In this document: positions 1-7,392 of the stretch, piece by piece
Layout of the letters: each line of letters opens with the position of its first letter
Numbering within the stretch: position 1 is the first letter of the stretch
DNA from: Vulcanimicrobiota bacterium
GTDB lineage: Bacteria > Vulcanimicrobiota > Vulcanimicrobiia > Vulcanimicrobiales > Vulcanimicrobiaceae
Reading direction: 5' to 3'
DNA length: 64,000 nucleotides
Assembly (NCBI GenBank): GCA_003161435.1
Contig: PMOS01000034.1
Span: forward strand, 1-64,000
Made by a program: the position numbers and the translations under genes
The notes under the pieces: generated by a model
Seen by the model: the letters and a program-made list of their open reading frames with translations, nothing else
What the model was told of the DNA's origin: nothing
The model's database searches: none

Positions 1-951
1 TGGAAGCGCGGCGGCGGCGCGATCTGGAGCGGGATCGCGATCGATCCGGCGACCAGCACGCTCTACGTCGATGCCGGCAACCCGCAGCCCGACTTCCTCG
101 GGACGATTCGCAAGGGCTCGAACCTCTACACCAACTCGATGATCGCGCTCGACATCAGCGGTGCCAAGCCGAAGATGAAGTGGTATCACCAGTTCATCCC
201 GCACGACACGCACGACTGGGATCCGGCGATGCCGCCGGTCCTGTTCTCCGGAACGGTGAACGGTGCGTCGCGCAGCCTCGTCGCCGCGGGCGACAAGGGC
301 GGCAACTTCTGGGTGCTCGACGCCGGAACGGGCGCGCTTGTCTATCACGTCGCGGTGAGCACGCAAAAGGGCCAGAACACCGAGCCGAACCGGGCCGGCG
401 ACATTGCGTGTCCGAACACCAACGGCGGCGTTGAGTTCAACGGCGGCAGCTACATGCCCGAAACCAATGCGTTCTACGTCCCCAGCGTCGATCAGTGCGG
501 GCTGTGGAAGTCGCAGGGAACATCGACCTACGTCGCCGGCCAGTTCTACCTGGGCGGTGCCTTTCCGTCGCTCTACGGCCCCAGCACCGGCTACATGAGC
601 GCGATCGACATCGGAACCGGTAAGTTCATGTGGCGCAAACATCTCGCGTTTCCGCAGATCGGCGGCGCGCTCTCGATGTCGTCCGGTGTCGTTTTCACCG
701 GCGGCGTCAACGGCGACTTCACCGCGTACGATGCGAAGACCGGGAACGTGCTGTGGCACTACGCGACCGGGATGACGATCCAAGCTCCGGCCCATTCGTA
801 CATGGTCGGGGGCAAACGGTACGTCGTCGTTGCGGCCGGGCCGGCGGGCGTCAACTTCGCCGATCCACGCTTCAACAAGGGTGCACCGACGCTCGAGGGC
901 AGCTACAAGCACGCAACCTCGGCGCTGATCACCGCGTTCGCGCTCCCATAA
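1..951 (+). CDS. PQQ-dependent dehydrogenase, beta-propeller (5' end outside window)
   Basis: The frame is open from base 1, so only the C-terminal 316 residues are present. The product is a quinoprotein dehydrogenase of the methanol/ethanol/glucose type, a periplasmic enzyme that oxidises an alcohol or sugar with PQQ and passes electrons to a cytochrome c. Propeller repeats are visible as GDKGGNFWVLDAGTG, IDIGTGKFMW and YDAKTGNVLWHYATG, and HDTHDWD is a typical active-site-side segment. A cytochrome c gene starts 19 bp downstream and is the likely electron acceptor. The substrate cannot be told from this half. No haem-binding CxxCH occurs in the visible part. Confidence 0.9.
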   Translation, partial: WKRGGGAIWSGIAIDPATSTLYVDAGNPQPDFLGTIRKGSNLYTNSMIALDISGAKPKMKWYHQFIPHDTHDWDPAMPPVLFSGTVNGASRSLVAAGDKGGNFWVLDAGTGALVYHVAVSTQKGQNTEPNRAGDIACPNTNGGVEFNGGSYMPETNAFYVPSVDQCGLWKSQGTSTYVAGQFYLGGAFPSLYGPSTGYMSAIDIGTGKFMWRKHLAFPQIGGALSMSSGVVFTGGVNGDFTAYDAKTGNVLWHYATGMTIQAPAHSYMVGGKRYVVVAAGPAGVNFADPRFNKGAPTLEGSYKHATSALITAFALP

Positions 952-970
952 CTCCCACCTGAGGTTCTTG

Positions 971-2152
971 ATGCGCACGATCGCGTTGTCTCTCGTCGTC
1001 GCCCTCGCCGCCGGCGGTTTCGCCCCGGCGCGGGCGGCGTCCGACGACCATACCGGTGCGCTCGCCGCATTGGCGGACGTACGGGCGGCGGTTGCCGAGA
1101 TCGTGCACATCGAGGACGGCTATGCTGTCGGCCACGGCGCCTATCTGCGCGCCGCGCACCGTGCGATGAACGCGCTGGTGGGCCGCCGTGACGACGGCTA
1201 CGCGAAATCATTCGGCGATCCGGGCGACGGCGTCGGCACGCTCGGCCACCTGGACCAAATCCTCGACAAAGTCGGAACGTCGCCGTGGACCCCGGCCATC
1301 CAAGGCGCAAAAGCCAACGTGCTCGCCGCAGCGGAAAACCTGCAGAGCGCGTTCGGCGAAAAAGAGATGGAAGAGTATCAGGCCGATCTGACGCGCACGC
1401 TGGCCAGCCTCGCGCTCGTCGTCGGCCGCCCGTCGGAAACGGGCGTGCTCGGCGGACTCAGCGGCGCGCTCGCAAACACCGGCCTCGCGATTCCGTCGGG
1501 CGCCGTCACGCTTTCGGGCTGCGACGCCGGCCTGGACGCCGCGCGCCGCGTACCCGTCTACGGCGTGGCGAGCGGGCGGCTCACGTACGTCGCGCTGCCG
1601 CGCAGCGAAGCGGCGGTCGCGATTCCGGCCGGGTTGAACATCGACAAGGTGCAGGTTCAGAGCGACGTCGTCGTCCTGTTCACCCTCGCGGCGCGCGAAC
1701 GCGCAGCCCTATGCGGACACGGCTCCCGGATGCAGCGAGCGCGCTCGATCGCAGTGAGCGTCTCGGCCGTGCCGTACACCGCCGCGCAAGCGCACGCCGG
1801 CGTAACGGTCTATCGCCAGTCCTGCCAGCAGTGTCATGGCGCCGATCTGCAGGGCACCGCCGGGCCGTCCGTCGCGGGCAAAGACTTCCTCACGACGGCG
1901 ACCAACAACAAGTGGTCGCTGTCCGACATGCGCACGACGGTCTTCCAGAACATGCCGTTCAGCAACCCCGGCTCGCTGTCGCCGGCACAATACGCCAACG
2001 TCATGGCGTTCCTGCTGGCGTCGAACTGTCTCCCCTCGAGCGCAAAGCCGTTCCCAACCGCGAGCTCGCCATCGCTGGCGACCATAAAATTCGCAACCCT
2101 CCACGCATCCAAACCGACCAACGCAAAAGTCGGTACCTGCACGGTGAAGTAG
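971..2152 (+). CDS. secreted mono-haem c-type cytochrome with a novel N-terminal domain
   Basis: This 393-residue protein starts at ATG 971, behind GAGG at 961-964. A signal peptide covers about residues 1-23 (ends APARAA). Residues of roughly 25-265 match no domain I recognise; they are mostly helical, with HGAYLRAAHRAM and a GVLGGLSGALANTGL stretch. The C-terminal part is a class I cytochrome c with CQQCH near residue 285 and a likely axial methionine in QNMPFSNPG. It follows the PQQ dehydrogenase directly and is probably its periplasmic electron acceptor. The haem domain call is firm. The N-terminal domain is undefined. Confidence 0.85.
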   Translation: MRTIALSLVVALAAGGFAPARAASDDHTGALAALADVRAAVAEIVHIEDGYAVGHGAYLRAAHRAMNALVGRRDDGYAKSFGDPGDGVGTLGHLDQILDKVGTSPWTPAIQGAKANVLAAAENLQSAFGEKEMEEYQADLTRTLASLALVVGRPSETGVLGGLSGALANTGLAIPSGAVTLSGCDAGLDAARRVPVYGVASGRLTYVALPRSEAAVAIPAGLNIDKVQVQSDVVVLFTLAARERAALCGHGSRMQRARSIAVSVSAVPYTAAQAHAGVTVYRQSCQQCHGADLQGTAGPSVAGKDFLTTATNNKWSLSDMRTTVFQNMPFSNPGSLSPAQYANVMAFLLASNCLPSSAKPFPTASSPSLATIKFATLHASKPTNAKVGTCTVK

Positions 2153-2168
2153 CCGTCGAGCGCGGAGA

Positions 2169-3095
2169 CTACGAGCCCTTCGTAAGGCGGCGCTGGTAGA
2201 TGCTCAGCTGGACGAACGCTGCCGTGAGCAGCGGAGCGGGCACGCCGTGCGCCCGCGCGCGGTCGAGGAGGTCGCCCAGGATCTGATCGACCTCGACGCT
2301 GCGGCCTTGCTGCAGATCGCGATACATCGACGACGCGAGCCCTGAGCCGTGCGCCGTCAGCGCGCCCGTCGTCCGCGTCAGAAACTCATCGCTCGGCGAA
2401 TACCCCGACGCTGAAGCAACGGCGGTGCACTCCGCCAGCATCCCCAGCGCGAGATCGGCGCCGCCCGGCACCGCCTCGACCTCGCCGATCGTCCCGCGCA
2501 TCGAACACGTGATCGCGCCGAGACTCGCGAGCATCACCCACTTCTCCCACATCGCCTGCATGATCCGAGTCGACGACCGCGCCTCGAACCCGGCGCCTTG
2601 CAGCAACGCGTCGAGCGCGTGAATCCGTGCTGACGAGGTGCCGTCGCGCTCACCGTAGGTCAGCTGCTGTATCTCGGCGAGCTGCACGATGCGGGCCGCG
2701 TCGTCGAGGTTGGTCGCGACGACGCACACCCCGCCGAGGACGGCCGCATCTCCAAAGCGAGCGGCCAGCTCATCGATGTGCCGCATCCCGTTGAGGAACG
2801 GAAGGATCATCGTTCCGCTGCCGACAGCCGGCGCGAGATCGTCCATCGCGCTTTCGAGCGCATAGGCTTTGACGGCAAGCAGCACGACGTCGTAGGCGGA
2901 CGACACGTCGTCGGGCGTCACGAGCTGCGGCGTCAGCGTCACGTCGCCGTGCGGGCTCACGATCTGCAGCCCGCGCGCCCGCAGTTGCTCGGCGCGCTTC
3001 GGTCGCACGAGAAAGGTCACATCCCGCCCGGCCTGCGCCAATCGGCCGCCAAAATACCCGCCGGTCGCGCCGGCACCGACAACGAGGATACGCAT
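2169..3095 (-). CDS. 2-dehydropantoate 2-reductase family oxidoreductase (PanE/ApbA)
   Basis: This 308-residue protein starts MRILVVGAGATGGYFGGRLA, a Rossmann NADP-binding loop exactly at the N terminus, so the ATG at 3095 is preferred over the longer open frame. The middle has LPFLNGMRHIDELAARFG, matching the family's nucleotide-domain end. EKWVMLASLGAITCSM opens the helical C-terminal domain. Family members reduce ketopantoate to pantoate (coenzyme A synthesis), but many paralogues reduce other 2-keto acids. The gene is convergent with the cytochrome gene (16-bp gap) and no other pantothenate gene is nearby, so the substrate is uncertain. Confidence 0.88.
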   Translation of the reverse strand: MRILVVGAGATGGYFGGRLAQAGRDVTFLVRPKRAEQLRARGLQIVSPHGDVTLTPQLVTPDDVSSAYDVVLLAVKAYALESAMDDLAPAVGSGTMILPFLNGMRHIDELAARFGDAAVLGGVCVVATNLDDAARIVQLAEIQQLTYGERDGTSSARIHALDALLQGAGFEARSSTRIMQAMWEKWVMLASLGAITCSMRGTIGEVEAVPGGADLALGMLAECTAVASASGYSPSDEFLTRTTGALTAHGSGLASSMYRDLQQGRSVEVDQILGDLLDRARAHGVPAPLLTAAFVQLSIYQRRLTKGS

Positions 3096-3115
3096 CGCCT
3101 CGCTCAACCGACGCC

Positions 3116-3180
3116 GCGCATTGGGAGATGCGCAGCGGTATCTCTCCGAGGGGGTCCGTAGCCCCGAGCGGAATCGGGGC
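3116..3180. promoter_or_regulatory. two adjacent hairpins in the divergent panE / ACT gap
   Basis: The 87-bp gap holds two perfect small inverted repeats. The first is GCGCAT / ATGCGC at 3116-3121 and 3128-3133 with a 6-nt loop. The second is GCCCCGA / TCGGGGC at 3161-3167 and 3174-3180 with a 6-nt loop. The second ends two bases before the GTG of the ACT-domain gene and would bury its only G-rich ribosome-binding stretch. They could control translation, or they could be chance in GC-rich DNA. Confidence 0.35.
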
Positions 3181-3182
3181 GC

Positions 3183-3557
3183 GTGGATTTGCGCTTGCTC
3201 TCGGAAACGTTCGCTATCGCGCGGCTCGCCGCCGATGCACCGGTACCGGCCTGGGTCGGCGGACAAGAGTTTCTGGCGGTCGTCCGAACCCGCAACGAGC
3301 TCTCGATCGTGTGCCGCGAAGACACGGTCCCCGCCACCCTCACCGAAGTGCAGCGCGGCTTCCGCTGCCTAGCCGTCGTCGGCACGCTGGACTTCACGCA
3401 AACCGGCATCATCGCCCAGCTCACCCAACCGCTCGCGAACGCGGGCCTCTCGATCTTCGGCATCTCGACCTACGACACCGACCACATCCTCGTACGCGCC
3501 GACGATCTCGAAGCCGCACGCACCGCCCTGCAAACCGCCGGCCACACGATTCGCTAA
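3183..3557 (+). CDS. ACT-domain protein (COG3603-like)
   Basis: This 124-residue protein has two ACT-like halves. FLAVVRTRNELSIVCRED is the first, and GTLDFTQTGIIAQLTQPLAN followed by GLSIFGISTYDTDHILVRAD is the second. ACT folds bind amino acids and act as regulatory modules. Members with this arrangement are short stand-alone proteins related to amino-acid sensors, and none has an assigned substrate here. The GTG start at 3183 sits directly behind a stable hairpin (3161-3180), which is unusual. No amino-acid biosynthesis gene is adjacent. Confidence 0.85.
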   Translation: MDLRLLSETFAIARLAADAPVPAWVGGQEFLAVVRTRNELSIVCREDTVPATLTEVQRGFRCLAVVGTLDFTQTGIIAQLTQPLANAGLSIFGISTYDTDHILVRADDLEAARTALQTAGHTIR

Positions 3558-3605
3558 CGCCCGCAGATTCGTTCGTAACCGCGACGTCGCGACACCCATC
3601 ATGCC

Positions 3606-3753
3606 GGGTGCGGATGGGCGACGATACGTTGGCAGGGCGTTTCGCAGCGAGCGGAGCCCGGAGGGCGAGAGCGAGCGAAGAACCGAGCGAACGAAGGCGC
3701 AGGATGCGCCGCAGAGAGCGTCCCAGCCAACGCATCGTCGCCCGTCCGCACCC
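3606..3753. repeat. 148-bp element with long imperfect inverted repeats
   Basis: The left arm (3606-3640) and right arm (3719-3753) are about 35 nt each and match as reverse complements at all but a few positions; both share the block GGGCGACGAT. The roughly 78-nt interior is purine-rich and includes a smaller hairpin, GGCGCA / TGCGCC, around 3690-3705. No open frame here looks coding. The layout fits an extragenic palindromic repeat or a structured RNA rather than an insertion sequence, since no transposase lies inside. Confidence 0.6.
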
Positions 3754-3790
3754 ACGCCACCAAGAGCCAAGCCGCGCGTCAGAGCAACGA

Positions 3791-4327
3791 CTAGACATCC
3801 TCGTCAAGCGGATGCGCCCGATGATAAGCCCCGTGACAAAAGAGCAGCGTAGGTTTGTGCTCGTAGTGATACCGCTCGACTCTGCCAAGGAAGATCTCGT
3901 GATCGCCACCATAGTAGCGATCGACGATACGGCACTCGAAGTGCGCCGCCGCGCCGTCGATGAGCGGGACACCGTACTCGCCGAGCGCATAGGCGACGCC
4001 CGCAAACTTGTCGCGCGCGCCGCGCGCGAAACGCACCGAGAGGTCGCGGTGCTCCGAGCCCAGGACGTTCACGCCGAAATGCGTAGCGGCACGGAATGCC
4101 GGTAGACTCGGCGCGGCGCAGGCAAGGCTCCACAGCACCAGCGGCGGATCGAGCGAAACCGAGCTGAACGAGTTTCCGGTGAGGCCGTAGAGGCGACCGG
4201 TGTCGTCACGCGTAGTGATGATGGCGACCCCGGTCGCAAAGGTACCCAGTGCGTTGCGGAGGTCGCGCTCGTCGAAGCCCGCGGTATCGGCGTGCTCGTG
4301 TGTCGTCTTGAGGTCCCCCCGAGAGGG
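3791..4327 (-). CDS. flavin reductase domain protein, start codon unclear
   Basis: The translated frame matches the FMN-binding flavin reductase family (DIM6/NTAB): RNALGTFATGVAIITT, then GLTGNSFSSVSLDPPLVLWSL, and YEHKPTLLFCHGAYHR near the end. Such enzymes give reduced FMN to a partner monooxygenase, here probably the LLM enzyme at 6270-7391. The frame opens after the TAA at 4328-4330 but holds no ATG, GTG or TTG upstream of the conserved core. The first usual start, GTG at 4138, would remove about half the domain. Either a rare start (CTC/CTG/ACG) is used or the run of six C on the plus strand at 4315-4320 hides an indel. Confidence 0.75.
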   Translation of the reverse strand, partial: PSRGDLKTTHEHADTAGFDERDLRNALGTFATGVAIITTRDDTGRLYGLTGNSFSSVSLDPPLVLWSLACAAPSLPAFRAATHFGVNVLGSEHRDLSVRFARGARDKFAGVAYALGEYGVPLIDGAAAHFECRIVDRYYGGDHEIFLGRVERYHYEHKPTLLFCHGAYHRAHPLDEDV

Positions 4328-4330
4328 TTA

Positions 4331-4346
4331 TTTATCTATCGATAAA
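4331..4346. promoter_or_regulatory. candidate TetR operator 1
   Basis: A perfect dyad, TTTATC-TATC-GATAAA, lies in the AT-rich gap between the divergent flavin reductase and amidohydrolase genes. The related site at 6232-6247 shares TATCTATCG and CGATAA on the opposite strand. A TetR-family gene lies between the two sites, so it is the natural candidate to bind both. Binding is inferred. Confidence 0.5.
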
Positions 4347-4400
4347 ACACGCCCGACGGGTGTATGTCAAGGGACCAGGCTCGGCCGCGAGGGGGCTTAC

Positions 4401-5420
4401 ATGCCGATCTGCATTGACTGCCATGCGCATTTTCTTCCCGACGACTTCGTCGAGGCGCTCCGCGCGCGCGGGCTCGCCGACGTGCGCAAGGAAGCGGGCG
4501 CGCTGTACCTCGACCAGGCTGTGTGTGGCTACGCGGCGCCGCAGACCCGGTTGCCGTATTTCCCGCTCCTGTACGACGTCGATCAGCGCGTGGCGCTGGC
4601 GGAGCAGCAGGGGATCGACCGGCAGATTCTCTGCTTGCCGCCGTTCTACTTCGCGTATCGCGCCTATCCCGAGCTCGCGACGGAGATCTGCCGGGCCGGT
4701 AACGACGCGCTCGCGGGGGTCGTCGCCCGCGCACCGGGCCGCTTTGCCGCGTTCGCGACGGTTCCGCTGCAATCGCCGGCCGCGGCCGTTGTCGAACTGC
4801 GGCGTGCGGTCGAAGGGCTGGGCCATTGGGGCGTCGAGATCGGTTCGAGCATCGACGGCGCGCCGCTCGACGATCCGGCGCTCGATGCGTTCTGGGCAGC
4901 GTGCTGCGAGCTCGACGTCCCGGTCTTCATGCACCCGCATCACGAGCTGGGCGGCGAGCGCGCGAGCGCGTACTACTTGGGCAATCTGTTCGGCAACCCG
5001 TCCGAGACGGGGCTGATCGCCGCGCGTTTGATCTTCGCCGGCGTCTTCGAGCGCTTTCCGCGGCTGAACATGATCCTGGCGCACGGCGGCGGGACGCTCG
5101 CGTACATCGCCGGCCGGCTCGACCACGGCTACCGTGTCCGGTCGGAAACCAAGACGCTCCCCAAGCCGCCGAGCGCGTACCTGACGCGACTGTATTTCGA
5201 CACGATCACGCACGACGACGCGCTGCTGGCATATCTGGTCGGGCGCGTCGGCGCCGGCCACGTCGTCGTCGGCACGGACCGGCCATTCGACATGGGGATC
5301 GACGACCCGCGCGGGACGGTCGCCGCGATCCCCGGCATCGACGACGCCGAGCGCGCGGCGATCCTGGGCGGCAACGCGCGCTCGTTTCTCAGCCGCTCGG
5401 CGGGACTCGGCGTTTCGTAG
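4401..5420 (+). CDS. amidohydrolase 2 family metal-dependent hydrolase/decarboxylase (ACMSD-like)
   Basis: This 339-residue protein has an (alpha/beta)8 metal-dependent fold. CHAHF near residue 7 supplies the first metal histidines, MHPHHELG and LAHGGGTL carry the later ones, and GTDRPFDMG carries the catalytic aspartate. The family includes aminocarboxymuconate-semialdehyde decarboxylase and resorcylate decarboxylases, which act on ring-cleavage products or aromatic acids. ATG 4401 is chosen because it directly precedes the metal motif and has GAGGGGG at 4389-4395. The gene diverges from the flavin reductase across a putative TetR operator and fits an aromatic or heterocycle catabolic island. 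The substrate is unknown. Confidence 0.88.
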   Translation: MPICIDCHAHFLPDDFVEALRARGLADVRKEAGALYLDQAVCGYAAPQTRLPYFPLLYDVDQRVALAEQQGIDRQILCLPPFYFAYRAYPELATEICRAGNDALAGVVARAPGRFAAFATVPLQSPAAAVVELRRAVEGLGHWGVEIGSSIDGAPLDDPALDAFWAACCELDVPVFMHPHHELGGERASAYYLGNLFGNPSETGLIAARLIFAGVFERFPRLNMILAHGGGTLAYIAGRLDHGYRVRSETKTLPKPPSAYLTRLYFDTITHDDALLAYLVGRVGAGHVVVGTDRPFDMGIDDPRGTVAAIPGIDDAERAAILGGNARSFLSRSAGLGVS

Positions 5421-6102
5421 CGCGCGCCGGCGGCGGGAGCGCGCGCTGCATGACGGCCGGGACGCCGTCGAGGAACGACGTCGCCAGGTTCTGGACGACC
5501 TCGTCGACGTTCTCGGGGATCTCGAGCCCGTAGATCCACTTGCGAATCCCGATGTAGAAGATGCTTGCATGGAGCGCCCAGACCAGCTCGAACTCCATCT
5601 CGCTCAGCGGGACTTCGGCCGGCGACGGCATCCCGTGCTCGCGCCGCAGCTCGCGCAGCACGCGCGTGTAGATGCGATCGCGTACGAGCGTCAGGTAGCG
5701 GCTGTTGAGGTTCATTCCGCGCAGCCCCGAGAACATGAAGATCCGGATCCACTCGTAGCTCAGGACCGCCTTCGCATAGTCGCGATAGAAGGCGACGATC
5801 CGCTCGCGCGCCGGCCGCGCGTGGTTGTCGAGCAGCTCTTCCCAGCGCGGGTCCCAGCGGTTGAGGTAGACCTCGCGATACACGCGATCGATCAGTGCCT
5901 CTTTGTTGGGAAAGTAGCGATACAGCAGCGGTTGGGTGATCCCCAAGCGCTTGGCGAGCTCGCGGGTCTGCCCGCCGAAGCCGACCTCGCAAAAGAACGA
6001 GACGGCACCGCGCGCGATGAGGCGTTCGCGCTCGTCGGCGGAGAGTCGGGTGCGTGGAGGGTGACGGCGCCGGTTCGCGGCGGCGCGGGGCTGCGCGGCC
6101 AT
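5389..6102 (-). CDS. TetR/AcrR family transcriptional regulator
   Basis: This 237-residue protein has an N-terminal helix-turn-helix covering about residues 25-70, with FGGQTRELAKRLGITQPLLY followed by RYFPNKEALIDRVY, the TetR signature. The C-terminal domain is ligand-binding and variable. ATG 6102 is chosen over the longer frame because it directly precedes the basic N-terminal arm. It is convergent with the amidohydrolase gene and overlaps it by 32 bp. It probably represses the surrounding catabolic genes through the GATA-containing dyads at 4331-4346 and 6232-6247. Confidence 0.88.
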   Translation of the reverse strand: MAAQPRAAANRRRHPPRTRLSADERERLIARGAVSFFCEVGFGGQTRELAKRLGITQPLLYRYFPNKEALIDRVYREVYLNRWDPRWEELLDNHARPARERIVAFYRDYAKAVLSYEWIRIFMFSGLRGMNLNSRYLTLVRDRIYTRVLRELRREHGMPSPAEVPLSEMEFELVWALHASIFYIGIRKWIYGLEIPENVDEVVQNLATSFLDGVPAVMQRALPPPARATKRRVPPSG

Positions 6103-6231
6103 CCCGTGGTGATATTGCGATAAGTAACCGGCGTCCTGTCCCCGCGCGTTCGAACGGCGAAGGCAAGGAAAACGCGTCGGCCGCGTGAACACCCGCCCGT
6201 AACCGGCGCCGTCGAGTCGGTCGATGCGGGT

Positions 6232-6247
6232 TATCGACCGATAGATA
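6232..6247. promoter_or_regulatory. candidate TetR operator 2
   Basis: TATCG-AC-CGATA (6232-6243) with an extra GATA follows just upstream of the LLM monooxygenase ribosome-binding site. It shares TATCTATCG and CGATAA (reverse strand) with operator 1 at 4331-4346, with two extra central bases. The position, 23-38 bp before the start codon, suits a repressor site. Confidence 0.45.
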
Positions 6248-6269
6248 GGCGCGTGGCGGAGGATCGGCG

Positions 6270-7391
6270 ATGCGGCTTGGCTACTTCACGATGCCCCTTC
6301 ACCCTCCAGCGCGGAACTACACCGAGGTGCTCAAGGAAGATCGCGCGTCGATCGTCCTGGCCGACCGGCTCGGGTTCGTGGAAGCCTTCGTCGGCGAACA
6401 CGCCACCGATCTCGCCGAGCCCGTCACCTCGTGCCTGAGCTTTATCGCGTCGCTGATCGACAGCACCGAGAAGATCGTGCTGGGCAGCGGGACGGTCAAC
6501 TTGCCGAGCTCCCATCCCGTTGCGGTCGCGTCGCAGGTTGCGATGATCGACCACCTGCTCGAAGGTCGCTTCCTGTTCGGAATCAGTCCGGGCGGGCTCA
6601 TGTCGGACGCGGAGGCGTTCGGCAACCTCGACCGCGACCGGACGGCGATGTTCGTCGAAGCGATCGACCAAGTGCTGGCGCTGTGGGCCGGCGAGGCGCC
6701 GTACGAGCTGCAGGGCGGCTACTGGCAGATATCGACCCGCCGCACGATGAACCTCGACACCGGGCAGGGCAGCATCGTCAAACCCTACCAGCGCCCGCAC
6801 CCGCCGATCGTGGTGACGGCGGTCGCACCGTTCTCCGCCGGGGTCACCGCCGCGGCCGCGCGCGGCTGGACGCCGATCTCGGCGAACTTTCTCCAGCCGA
6901 TTTGGGTCGCGTCGCACTGGCCGAAATACCAGGAGGGCTGCGCGCTCGCCGGCCGGCCTGCGGACCCGCGCGACTGGCGGGTCGCCAAGAGCATTTTCGT
7001 CGCCGACGACGAGGCGACGGCGCAGCGCTACGCCAAAGGCCACGACGGTCCGTATGCGTACTACTTCCAGTCGCTGATGACGAAGCTCATCGGCAACGGC
7101 CGCCCCGACCTGTTCAAAGCCGATCGCGCGATGCCCGACTCGGCGATCACGCTGGACTACGTGCTGGACTCGCTGGTGATCTGCGGGACCGTCGACTCGG
7201 TCGTCGAGCAGCTGCTCGCCTTCCGCGACCGGATCGGTGACTTCGGAACCCTGTTGTACGCCGGCCACGACTGGGCGGACGCGGCCCTGGCGCGCCGGTC
7301 GATGGAGCTGATGGCGACCGAGGTGATGCCGCGCGTCAACGCGGCGCTGGGCGGAGCGCACGCCGCGGCACACCGCCCGTCGGTGGCCTAG
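6270..7391 (+). CDS. LLM-class flavin-dependent monooxygenase
   Basis: This 373-residue protein belongs to the bacterial luciferase-like family. It has MRLGYFTMPLHPP at the N terminus, EAFVGEHATD, IVLGSGTVNLPSSHPV, and the conserved EGRFLFGISPGG. These enzymes use FMNH2 and O2 to oxidise terpenes, alkanes, sulfonates or heterocycles. The closest feel is limonene or alkanal monooxygenase, but the substrate is open. FMNH2 could come from the flavin reductase at 3791-4327. ATG 6270 has GGAGGA at 6258-6263, and a putative operator lies just upstream. It starts a seven-gene run that continues into a Liv-type importer. Confidence 0.9.
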   Translation: MRLGYFTMPLHPPARNYTEVLKEDRASIVLADRLGFVEAFVGEHATDLAEPVTSCLSFIASLIDSTEKIVLGSGTVNLPSSHPVAVASQVAMIDHLLEGRFLFGISPGGLMSDAEAFGNLDRDRTAMFVEAIDQVLALWAGEAPYELQGGYWQISTRRTMNLDTGQGSIVKPYQRPHPPIVVTAVAPFSAGVTAAAARGWTPISANFLQPIWVASHWPKYQEGCALAGRPADPRDWRVAKSIFVADDEATAQRYAKGHDGPYAYYFQSLMTKLIGNGRPDLFKADRAMPDSAITLDYVLDSLVICGTVDSVVEQLLAFRDRIGDFGTLLYAGHDWADAALARRSMELMATEVMPRVNAALGGAHAAAHRPSVA

Positions 7392-7392
7392 G

